The notes under the pieces are model-generated. The model saw nothing but the letters and a program-made list of their open reading frames with translations. It was not told the origin of the DNA and made no database searches. 13,717 bases of DNA from Chitinophaga pinensis (GTDB lineage: Bacteria; Bacteroidota; Bacteroidia; NS11-12g; UBA9320), in contig CAMDCQ010000051.1 of the NCBI GenBank assembly GCA_945890595.1, forward strand, positions 1-13,717. Direction: 5' to 3'. Positions 6,908 to 13,717 of this stretch are shown here, piece by piece. Position 1 is the first letter of the stretch, and every line of letters begins with the position of its first letter. The position numbers and the translations under genes were made by a program.

Positions 6908-7636
6908 TTATTTTTTACGCAGCCTTCCCGTGCTTAATTGTACATCTACAATTTTGTATTCCGAAGGCTCATTCACGTACACAATACTTCCTGGCCCATA
7001 TAGTTTCACGTATAGACCTTTAGAGGCATTTACTAGGCAATCTAGTGGTGTGTGTGTATCGAGTAACACCTCCTCCGCAATCAAAAACTCCGCATCTACA
7101 TCCGAAATTTCTTCTATGGAACCTTTAAACACCTTTATTCTTCCTTCTAACTTTGTGTGTGCAGAATTTCTCGATCGCAAGAAAACCTCGTCACCACTTA
7201 ACGTTAAGTGTATATCCGACAAGGCAAGATGTTCAATATCTAGCTTCTTTATCTTTAACGTATCTTCTGTTTTTACAGATGCAATTCCATCCACATTAAG
7301 TAGACTCAGATCCTTTAAAAATACGTGTACGGTTAATTCATAATCATAAGTCCTAACAAAATTGCACGTATTGGTATTCTTAATACGCAACCAACCTCCG
7401 TCAACCTCCGTAGTAATTTCCTCCAATAAATTTTCTGGACCACTAATACTAACTTCACCTGCTTTAGTGCTATCCTGAGTTATTATTAAATTTAGTCTAT
7501 TTTCAATGCTGATCTTCTCAAAAACCTCCAGTTTCCTTGATATAATCCCGTTAGCTCCTTTACCGGTGAAACAATCATCCCCACGTTGACAGGACCATAA
7601 GGTCACCAAAATTCCTATGTAAACGATTTTCTTCAT
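6908..7636 (-). CDS. GIN-domain (DUF2807) lipoprotein
   Basis: This 242-residue protein begins MKKIVYIGILVTLWSC, a lipoprotein signal with the lipidated Cys at 16. The body fits the GIN/DUF2807 family (putative autotransporter-adhesin head domain) common in Bacteroidota: FEKISIENRLNLIITQD, then SISGPENLLEEI with TEVDGGWLRIKN, then TCNFVRTYDYELTVHV, followed by short repeating strands as in a right-handed beta-helix. A surface or periplasmic location is expected. The molecular function of the family is not known, although some members are called head adhesins. It is the last gene of the leftward operon. Its ATG overlaps the stop of the PagL-like gene by 4 bases (ATGA), so translation is probably coupled. 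A bidirectional terminator follows. Confidence 0.88.
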   Translation of the reverse strand: MKKIVYIGILVTLWSCQRGDDCFTGKGANGIISRKLEVFEKISIENRLNLIITQDSTKAGEVSISGPENLLEEITTEVDGGWLRIKNTNTCNFVRTYDYELTVHVFLKDLSLLNVDGIASVKTEDTLKIKKLDIEHLALSDIHLTLSGDEVFLRSRNSAHTKLEGRIKVFKGSIEEISDVDAEFLIAEEVLLDTHTPLDCLVNASKGLYVKLYGPGSIVYVNEPSEYKIVDVQLSTGRLRKK

Positions 7637-8694
7637 AGCGTATAACCCATACCCATTTCAAAAAAATCAGCAACACCTCTATGAAAACGCAATGTACCTT
7701 GGGCATTCCAATGCTCATTTAATCTATAGCTCAAACCCATCCGCTGACTTAATGGATTTTTTAACACTGCAGGTCTATATACATATGCCCCTATTTCTGC
7801 GATAACGTCAACTCTTCCAAAATTCCATTGAAATCCAGCTGCTACAGCTAGTTCCGACTGCTCACCTATAGATATGGAGTCTAACGAAATTAAATTGTTC
7901 TCAGAGTACTTATACGTTTTGTCTAGGGTGTAATCAGCACCAAATCTCCAAGCCTTTGTATTACTTACATTTTTAATCCCTCGTAGCAGAACACCGTAAT
8001 TATAAAAATTAATTGGATTTCCAAAGTTACGTTGCTTCTTACCATAAATTAATGCCGCACGCCAATCGATCTTTTTGTCCGATAATGCTAACTCAGGTGT
8101 TCTATTCTGCTTTTCTCCTAATCCAAATCCATATCTTACCGTTACCGAAGGAATATTATACCCCAAATTTGGCACTTTAAATGCTGCATTAGAGTAATGA
8201 GAAATAGAGATACCGTATTCTAAATAATTTTTGGATAATATAGGTGTGTGACCAATTAAACCAAATTGCATACTACCGTTAAAATGGCTACCTATCGCTT
8301 GATTTCGACGGTTTTCGTACACCTCAAACTTTTTGGTGAGGTACGCTAAACCAGCACCCATTCTAAATCGTATGTCTGATTTTCCTATCGTGGCTATATT
8401 CAACTTGACGTGCGTGAGAAAACCAAAAGCATGCCCGGTTTCCTCTTTGCCTAAATTGTAGTATAAAACACCATACCCAACACTCGGTTTTTTATAGTCG
8501 GAACCCCAAGTTGAATTAAACTTATTTTGCTCGTATGATAATTCGACACCGTAATTATGAGCTGCTAAGCCTAGTAAATCTGCTCTATGTGCTAATAAAA
8601 ATCCGGGGGTAGCAGAAACGTTAACGAAATGGTTATCTTGTCCAGAGACAATAAGTATTGCTAAAAGTAATATGTAGGTTAGCCACTTTCTCAT
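7633..8694 (-). CDS. PagL-like acyloxyacyl hydrolase (lipid A 3-O-deacylase family) outer-membrane protein
   Basis: The 353-residue protein has a signal peptide (about 1-18, LTYILLLAILIVSG) and a beta-barrel pattern throughout. The family signature is SHYSNAAFKVPNLGYN at 165-180, with H166, S168, N169 and N176 at the spacing of His126, Ser128, Asn129 and Asn136 of Pseudomonas PagL, the outer-membrane enzyme that removes the 3-O acyl chain of lipid A. Residue 180, where PagL has the catalytic Glu140, is Asn. The protein is about twice PagL's length. Residues 210-353 look like additional barrel strands, ending in MGMGYTL. I recall other Bacteroidota members being long too. The start lies 6 bases after the gldG stop, and the end overlaps the GIN gene by 4 bases. 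Lipid A or another envelope lipid is the likely substrate, but activity is uncertain given the Asn. Confidence 0.82.
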   Translation of the reverse strand: MRKWLTYILLLAILIVSGQDNHFVNVSATPGFLLAHRADLLGLAAHNYGVELSYEQNKFNSTWGSDYKKPSVGYGVLYYNLGKEETGHAFGFLTHVKLNIATIGKSDIRFRMGAGLAYLTKKFEVYENRRNQAIGSHFNGSMQFGLIGHTPILSKNYLEYGISISHYSNAAFKVPNLGYNIPSVTVRYGFGLGEKQNRTPELALSDKKIDWRAALIYGKKQRNFGNPINFYNYGVLLRGIKNVSNTKAWRFGADYTLDKTYKYSENNLISLDSISIGEQSELAVAAGFQWNFGRVDVIAEIGAYVYRPAVLKNPLSQRMGLSYRLNEHWNAQGTLRFHRGVADFFEMGMGYTL

Positions 8695-8700
8695 GGTAAG

Positions 8701-10485
8701 CTATGCCCAGCGTTTTTTGCGATACATCGAATTAATTAGCCCGAATATAATCACCAATAAAATAGGAACTATCATATTTATACTTTGCCAGAAAGTACGT
8801 TCCTTTTTAATCTTTACTTTGTCCAATAATCTTAGTTCTACTTCGCGACTTCGTACCTCAATCAGATTTGTCTCATCACACAAGTAGTCTACACAATTCA
8901 TGAAAAATTTCTTATTGGCAAACTCTACAGGTGCTCCAAAATGTTTGGAAGCAAATTTATCATAGCCTAACGGATAAACTTGACCGTCAGAAGATGTTTG
9001 ATTTCGTATGATGTCGCCATCCCCTATAACGATTATTGCGTTATTCTTCACAGAACCAATAAACGGAATGTCAAATGCTTTTTTTATACCATCTCTAAAC
9101 CGGAAAGGACTCGTAAATTCACCCTCTACTAATATGGCTGCTATCTGATTCCCTTTATTAAAATTAGCAGGATCAGGAGTTATCTTTAATAAATCTAACG
9201 AAATGAGTACCGGGTTATGTGCAACCCTGCTTTTAAGCGATGATCGAAGAAGGACGGTATGCTTAAGTGACTTACGGGTAGTAGTATCTAAGGTGCTACT
9301 GTATTGTCCCCAAACATTTTCTAAGTTTTTGGAAACCGGATTATCGTCAACTGCGCTATATAATGGATAAAACATCCACGGGAAGAAACCTGGTCGATTC
9401 GTTTGTTGATTAATAGCAGGTATGCCGTGGCATTGTAAATCTTGCACCAATGTAGGCTGTACTTTTACCCCATAATGAAAAAGCAAATCATCTAAATTAT
9501 GGTTCTGATTAATAGTTGATACCTGACCATACTTAGCCACTGAATCCATTTCTGCCAATAAGTTTTCGACCAAAAAAATCACTTTTCCTCCATTCATTAC
9601 ATATTGATCTAATACGTATTTTTCAGGTTCTGTGAACGGTTTTGTAGGCTTTGCGATTACGATTCCATTAAATTTTTTCAGTTCTCTAATGAGCCCCTCA
9701 ACCAAGATTGTAAAAACGGGTTTATCCGGTTGAGCAATCACATCTTTAGCAAATATTTTATAACAATTCGAATCGGTTAGGTTCAAATTAATCAGGTTTA
9801 TACTGTAGTATCCGCTTAGTTCTTTACCAATATCTGCGGTTTCTAACGGACTTAGCTCCCCATGGCCCGTGGTGAAACCTAATTTCACATCTTTACCTAC
9901 AATGGCCTTCCTGATGGCGTTTCCTATTTCATACTCTAAAAGCTCAATAGAACCGTTAATTTCTTCTTCCAGCGGTTTTCCGAATTCTCTTTTTAATAAG
10001 TTGAAGGGGTATTCCTGGCCTTTGTAAAACACGATACCAGCAGGAATGATATACTTTTCAGAAGGAGCCTCGTCTGGGGCAGTTTCCGACCTTTCTATAC
10101 GCAAACCTTTTCCGTAGATTTCACCTAAGATTTTTTCTTTATCTTTAAGTTCCTTGTCTTCGAGTACGTCTTCGAAATCAAAGCTTATTTTGCCGGAAGA
10201 TGTCAATCTATACTCATTGAGCATGTCCCTTGTTGCAGATTGCAACCTTTTATAGTCTACAGGAATGTCGCCATCCAAAAAAACAGTAATGTATAAATCA
10301 TCTTCTATTTTATTAATCAACTTTTCAGTAGAGTTAGACAGAGTGAACCTTCCTTCTTTGGTTAGGTCTAGCCTGGTATAAAATGAATCTGCTACTATAT
10401 TGAGCAAAATTATACCTATAAATCCTATGCCCATTTTCCGGATGAGCATACCTTTCCGAGTATTGGTTTTAAACTTGTTTACCAT
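8701..10485 (-). CDS. gldG: Gliding-motility-associated ABC transporter auxiliary protein GldG
   Basis: This 594-residue protein fits GldG (ABC_transp_aux family). It has an N-terminal membrane helix at about 18-34, the opening RLDLTKEGRFTLSNSTEKLI, a large extracytoplasmic domain containing FTTGHGEL at 204-211 and PFTEPEKYVLDQYVMNGGKV, and a C-terminal helix at about 570-587 before a basic tail (MYRKKRW). In Flavobacterium johnsoniae, GldG forms an ABC transporter with GldA and GldF that is needed for gliding in that species; the substrate is unknown and some gliding Bacteroidota lack it. The ATG overlaps the gldF stop by 7 bases. Topology puts the large domain in the periplasm. Length is close to or slightly above the usual ~560 residues. 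I see no defect. Confidence 0.93.
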   Translation of the reverse strand: MVNKFKTNTRKGMLIRKMGIGFIGIILLNIVADSFYTRLDLTKEGRFTLSNSTEKLINKIEDDLYITVFLDGDIPVDYKRLQSATRDMLNEYRLTSSGKISFDFEDVLEDKELKDKEKILGEIYGKGLRIERSETAPDEAPSEKYIIPAGIVFYKGQEYPFNLLKREFGKPLEEEINGSIELLEYEIGNAIRKAIVGKDVKLGFTTGHGELSPLETADIGKELSGYYSINLINLNLTDSNCYKIFAKDVIAQPDKPVFTILVEGLIRELKKFNGIVIAKPTKPFTEPEKYVLDQYVMNGGKVIFLVENLLAEMDSVAKYGQVSTINQNHNLDDLLFHYGVKVQPTLVQDLQCHGIPAINQQTNRPGFFPWMFYPLYSAVDDNPVSKNLENVWGQYSSTLDTTTRKSLKHTVLLRSSLKSRVAHNPVLISLDLLKITPDPANFNKGNQIAAILVEGEFTSPFRFRDGIKKAFDIPFIGSVKNNAIIVIGDGDIIRNQTSSDGQVYPLGYDKFASKHFGAPVEFANKKFFMNCVDYLCDETNLIEVRSREVELRLLDKVKIKKERTFWQSINMIVPILLVIIFGLINSMYRKKRWA

Positions 10486-11207
10486 TTTCTGCTATCCAAT
10501 GTTAAATATGTTAAACCTAAAAAAAACGTGATCAAGGACCCAAAATAGACTAAATCCCGAGTATCTACCACTCCCCTACTTATAGAGTCATAATGATACT
10601 GTATACCCAGAGCCTGCACAATGCTGTCTTTGCTACCAAATAAGTTAAGATTACTTAACTGCTGAAAACCAACATAGAAAAAGAAACAAAGAACCATGCT
10701 AAAAATAAACGCGACAATCTGATTAGGCGTTATCGCAGAAGCAAAAAGACCAATGGCCGCATAACACGCTCCCAATAAAATAAGTCCTATATACGATCCC
10801 CAAGTTGCTCCCACGTCAATATTGCCCTTAGGTAAGCCTAGTTGATAAATCGAATAAAAATAAATGAAGGTTGGCACTATGGCGAAAAACACCAGGACTA
10901 CAGCAGCAAAATATTTACCTAAAATGATATTTAAATCAGTGAGAGGTTTGGTCCCCAATATTTCATATGTGCCTTGCTTTATTTCTTCGGAAATAGCTCT
11001 CATGGTAATAGCTGAAATAAGAAAAATGAATATCCATGGTGCCATGTAAAACAATACATCTAGATTGGCATAGCCCAGCGTAAGCACATTACCATCTGCA
11101 AAAACCCAGGTAAAAAGTCCATTAAGCAGCAAGAATACGATAATGACAACATAGGCTATCAGCGAACTTAAGAAGCTGCGTATCTCTTTTTTAAATATGC
11201 TATACAT
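10479..11207 (-). CDS. gldF: Gliding-motility-associated ABC transporter permease GldF
   Basis: This 242-residue integral membrane protein has six predicted helices at about 14-36, 50-69, 97-121, 136-157, 163-181 and 219-236. The cytoplasmic loop after helix 2 reads MRAISEEIKQGTYEILGTKPL, the ABC-2 type permease element (EE...GT.E.L...P) that contacts the ATPase. It pairs with the GldA ATPase and GldG in the inner membrane. Its ATG overlaps the gldA stop by 8 bases and its stop overlaps the gldG start by 7, which supports fixed stoichiometry through coupled translation. Length and order (F then G) match the family. Confidence 0.93.
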   Translation of the reverse strand: MYSIFKKEIRSFLSSLIAYVVIIVFLLLNGLFTWVFADGNVLTLGYANLDVLFYMAPWIFIFLISAITMRAISEEIKQGTYEILGTKPLTDLNIILGKYFAAVVLVFFAIVPTFIYFYSIYQLGLPKGNIDVGATWGSYIGLILLGACYAAIGLFASAITPNQIVAFIFSMVLCFFFYVGFQQLSNLNLFGSKDSIVQALGIQYHYDSISRGVVDTRDLVYFGSLITFFLGLTYLTLDSRKW

Positions 11208-12114
11208 TTTTGGTTAACTGATGAAATACGTTTTCTAACGACTCGGACAATTCTATTTGTTCTGTAATAATTGTATTTGAAGCGATGGCAAATTTAAATA
11301 ACAATTCAGCTAAATCTGTACCGTTACTTGCCGTCACTTCATAGACATTAGACTCTATAGCGACAACTGCTTCAACGCCAGATTGCTCTTTTAGTTTGTT
11401 TACTTCAATGGTATCACGAAATCTTACACGTGTTGTTTTAGCAGTGTTTTTCAACCTGTTTTTAATATTCCCTACTTGATCATCTGCAACTATCTTTCCT
11501 TTGTTTATGATAATAACACGGCTACACATCGCTTCAACTTCTTGCATTATATGCGTTGATAAGAGAATAGTTTTATTCTTCCCTAACTCTACAATCAGCT
11601 TTCGGATTTCTGTCATTTGATTTGGGTCCAGACCTGAAGTTGGTTCATCTAAAATCAATACATCCGGATTATTAAGCAATGCCTGAGCGAGTCCTACGCG
11701 CTGCTTATAGCCTTTCGATAATTGACCTATTTTTTTCTTTCTTTCTAACGTCAATCCTGTTATTTCAATAACATGTTCGATAGCCTCCTTGGCATTTTTA
11801 ATTTTGTATATATCTGCATTAAACTGCAAATATTCTTTGATATACATTTCATTGTACAAGGGATTAAGTTCAGGCAAATAACCCACTCGTTCCTTTATTT
11901 TGAGTGGCTCTTTTGCAACATCCATACCCAAAATACTTGCGTTACCAGAAGTTTGAGGAATATAACCACTCAATATTTTCATTGTAGTGCTCTTTCCCGC
12001 TCCATTCGGACCTAAAAACCCAACTATCTCACCAGCACTAATGCTAAATGAAATACTGTCAATGGCTTTTTGAGTTCCATAAACTTTAGTAAGATTTTTA
12101 ATTTCTATGGACAT
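11200..12114 (-). CDS. gldA: Gliding-motility-associated ABC transporter ATP-binding protein GldA
   Basis: The 304-residue ATPase has Walker A GPNGAGKST at 35-43, a Q-loop region GYLPELNPLY at 78-87, the signature LSKGYKQRV at 132-140, Walker B with DEPTSGLD at 152-163 and the H-loop H188 in LSTHIMQEVE. Residues 220-304 form the C-terminal accessory domain seen in GldA and CcmA-like importers and exporters. The opening MSIEIKNLTKVYG and overall length fit GldA well, and the immediately downstream gldF and gldG settle the assignment. All catalytic residues are present. In Flavobacterium johnsoniae gldA is at a different locus from gldFG; here the three are contiguous and translationally coupled. 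The ATG follows the stop of the repeat-protein gene after only 3 bases. Confidence 0.93.
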   Translation of the reverse strand: MSIEIKNLTKVYGTQKAIDSISFSISAGEIVGFLGPNGAGKSTTMKILSGYIPQTSGNASILGMDVAKEPLKIKERVGYLPELNPLYNEMYIKEYLQFNADIYKIKNAKEAIEHVIEITGLTLERKKKIGQLSKGYKQRVGLAQALLNNPDVLILDEPTSGLDPNQMTEIRKLIVELGKNKTILLSTHIMQEVEAMCSRVIIINKGKIVADDQVGNIKNRLKNTAKTTRVRFRDTIEVNKLKEQSGVEAVVAIESNVYEVTASNGTDLAELLFKFAIASNTIITEQIELSESLENVFHQLTKNV

Positions 12115-12117
12115 AAA

Positions 12118-13717
12118 TTAATGTGCCACCAAAACGTTAAAGTTTAGTGCTTTTTCTTCCGAAGAAATAATTACACGATATAGCCCAGCAGGAAAACCTT
12201 TTACATTTATGGTTTCAATCCCATTGAATGTTTCATTACGGTATACTACTTTACCTAAACCATCCACAATTGCTAATCCAGATTTAGACAACTCACTGCC
12301 ACCTTCTACGTGAAGCATTTCGTTTGTAGGATTTGGATATACACTATATCGCGCACCATTGATGTAACGTATATCCGCTGTTTTATTGATATATATAGAT
12401 GCATAGCCAGAGCAACCGTTACTGTCAATCACCGTAACAAAATAGGTTCCTGTATCCGTCACTTGTAAGATCGCACTAGATGCCCCCGTATTCCATGTAT
12501 AGGTTTTGAAACCTGTACCCGGTGTTAGCTCTAAGATTCCACTTGCAGGTATTTTAGTCACTGTCCCCAACGAAATGATAGGACTTTCAGATAATGTTAC
12601 TTTAACAGTGTCTCTATATACACACTTATTATCATCTACTATTTTTAAGTGATAAATACCAACTGTATCAATGGTTAAGTTTTGATTTGTTGAGCTATCT
12701 GACCACAGATAATTTTTCTTTCCAGAGGGACCGGTAATGGTATAATTTATCACATCGCAAAAACCAAGATCAGCTCCTAAACTAAAGGCAGAACTCGGAT
12801 AAAATGAAATATTTACAGTATCATAACTTGGACATCCGAAACTGTTATACGCTTCTGCCCAATATTTTCCTGCGGCATTTACGGTTTTACTTGCCAATGC
12901 AGACGATACGTTATTCCATTTATAAAATTTGAGTGCCGATGGGCCGAAGATGGTATAATTAGACCCAGAACAAACCAATGTATCTGGACCTAGAGAAAAT
13001 GGTGAATTGGGTACTGTTAACACTTCGATATTATCGCTAAATTTACAGCCAAATGAATCTACCACACTAAGCTTATGAATTTTAGAAACATTTGTTGTGT
13101 AGGTCCTAGAACCGGTGCTCACGTTATTCCACACATACGTCTGCATACTCGCCGGACCCTTCAGTGTGATAGTTAAATTTTCACAGATTGTCGTATCGCT
13201 TCCCAAACTAAATTGGGGAAGTGCTTTTTGGACAACACTAAATGTATCTCTGTATATACATGAATTATTATCAATGCTAAACAGACGGATGTCAGGAGAT
13301 GTTACTTTTACATAAATAGACGATTGAGTTAATTTACCCGTTGGGGTATTCCACTCATAATAATTCATGCCAGAGGTTGCAGTTATCAAAATACTATCCC
13401 CTATACAAACGAACGTATCACGAATTGGCGTAACGCTTAATTTTTGATTTACTCTCAAATATACAAGTGCAGAATCTTGAGCACATAATCCATCTGATGA
13501 TGACACCACTAATTTATATAAGGTAGATACTGACGGCGATACTGATGGATTTGCAGAACTACTAGAGAAACTAGCGCCACTTAGCGACGTCCAGCTGTAC
13601 TGATACCCACTTATAGATTGTCTTCCTAAATTTATGGATTCGACGCCGCAAATAGCCAGCGAATCTCCACTGGTTCGTGCTTCCAATTTACAGCATAGTA
13701 ACGTATCACTATTCGAA
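12118..13717 (-). CDS. T9SS-exported Cys-containing repeat surface protein (5' end cut by window edge)
   Basis: The frame is open to the right edge (532 residues seen), so the start and signal peptide lie outside. The sequence is a series of Ig/PKD-like modules of about 71 residues. Each has an LGxD-like start, a first Cys about 6 residues on, a GP.....YxW element, and a GC....D end. LG starts fall at about fragment residues 171, 242, 313 and 383, with one or two more divergent modules before. The last module has lost its first Cys (LGTVTKIPASG). The final ~77 residues (YSVYPNPTNEMLHVEGG ... GLYRVIISSEEKALNFNVLVAH) are a type A T9SS sorting tail. Such proteins are usually large adhesins or surface-layer-like proteins; the ligand is unknown. 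A TTG near 13686 is not a plausible start because the frame continues upstream. The gene leads directly into gldA, 3 bases away. Confidence 0.88.
   Translation of the reverse strand, partial: SNSDTLLCCKLEARTSGDSLAICGVESINLGRQSISGYQYSWTSLSGASFSSSSANPSVSPSVSTLYKLVVSSSDGLCAQDSALVYLRVNQKLSVTPIRDTFVCIGDSILITATSGMNYYEWNTPTGKLTQSSIYVKVTSPDIRLFSIDNNSCIYRDTFSVVQKALPQFSLGSDTTICENLTITLKGPASMQTYVWNNVSTGSRTYTTNVSKIHKLSVVDSFGCKFSDNIEVLTVPNSPFSLGPDTLVCSGSNYTIFGPSALKFYKWNNVSSALASKTVNAAGKYWAEAYNSFGCPSYDTVNISFYPSSAFSLGADLGFCDVINYTITGPSGKKNYLWSDSSTNQNLTIDTVGIYHLKIVDDNKCVYRDTVKVTLSESPIISLGTVTKIPASGILELTPGTGFKTYTWNTGASSAILQVTDTGTYFVTVIDSNGCSGYASIYINKTADIRYINGARYSVYPNPTNEMLHVEGGSELSKSGLAIVDGLGKVVYRNETFNGIETINVKGFPAGLYRVIISSEEKALNFNVLVAH

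Noticed and set aside
6930..7343. 137-codon plus-strand open frame opposite the GIN lipoprotein gene
   Set aside because: Ser/Thr-rich shadow of a well-supported minus-strand gene with lipobox and domain match; no family resemblance and no promoter.
11860..11885. GldA Q-loop has Glu (GYLPELNPLY) rather than Gln
   Set aside because: PE in this place is common in this ABC-2 exporter subfamily, so it is not evidence of an inactive ATPase.
13684..13686. TTG start for the right-edge repeat protein
   Set aside because: The same frame continues open to the window edge and the module sequence needs an upstream part and a signal peptide, so the gene is truncated rather than starting here.
1..13717. 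tRNA, rRNA, CRISPR arrays, insertion sequences, phage or defence genes
   Set aside because: Looked for on both strands; no cloverleaf-like, spaced-repeat, transposase or nuclease signal could be supported.

Overview
The window reads as a piece of AT-rich chromosome from a member of the Bacteroidota, probably a Flavobacteriales- or Cytophagales-like bacterium. The evidence is a gldA-gldF-gldG gliding-motility ABC transporter set, two proteins with type IX secretion (T9SS) C-terminal sorting tails, a GIN/DUF2807 lipoprotein, a YtxJ-type bacilliredoxin, a TTG-N19-TAnnTTTG promoter, and start codons preceded by A-rich rather than Shine-Dalgarno sequence. I see no rRNA, tRNA, insertion sequence, CRISPR array or phage gene, and no gene-free stretch over 300 bases.

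Left part (1-2067). A left-truncated THUMP-like class I SAM methyltransferase runs leftward from a GTG start at 1068. Divergent from it is a two-gene unit: a 44-residue lipoprotein (too short for most gene callers) followed 5 bases later by a YtxJ/BrxC-like monothiol bacilliredoxin. An OsmC-family thiol peroxidase-like protein converges on the bacilliredoxin, and their 3' ends overlap by 10 bases. This makes a small thiol-redox neighbourhood.

Middle part (2068-6910), all rightward: a predicted outer-membrane beta-barrel protein with a GTG start; a 906-residue T9SS-exported Asp-box/sortilin-like beta-propeller protein with a good Bacteroidota promoter; a strong intrinsic terminator whose T-run touches the ATG of the next gene; a spermidine-synthase-like methyltransferase; and a small heat-shock protein (Hsp20). 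A terminator that works on both strands closes this block.

Right part (6908-13717), all leftward and evidently one operon, because every junction is between -8 and +6 bases. In transcription order it encodes a right-truncated T9SS-exported surface protein built of ~71-residue Cys-containing repeats, then GldA (ATPase), GldF (permease), GldG (auxiliary subunit), a PagL-like acyloxyacyl hydrolase in the outer membrane, and a GIN-domain lipoprotein. The operon promoter lies beyond the right edge. The arrangement joins the gliding-associated ABC transporter to three cell-envelope proteins, one of them a likely lipid A-modifying enzyme homologue whose catalytic Glu position appears to be Asn.

Most of the window is recognisable Bacteroidota envelope and housekeeping biology. 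I do not see a clearly new defence or mobile system. The least described items are the gld operon make-up, the tiny lipoprotein, and the terminator-abutting start codon.
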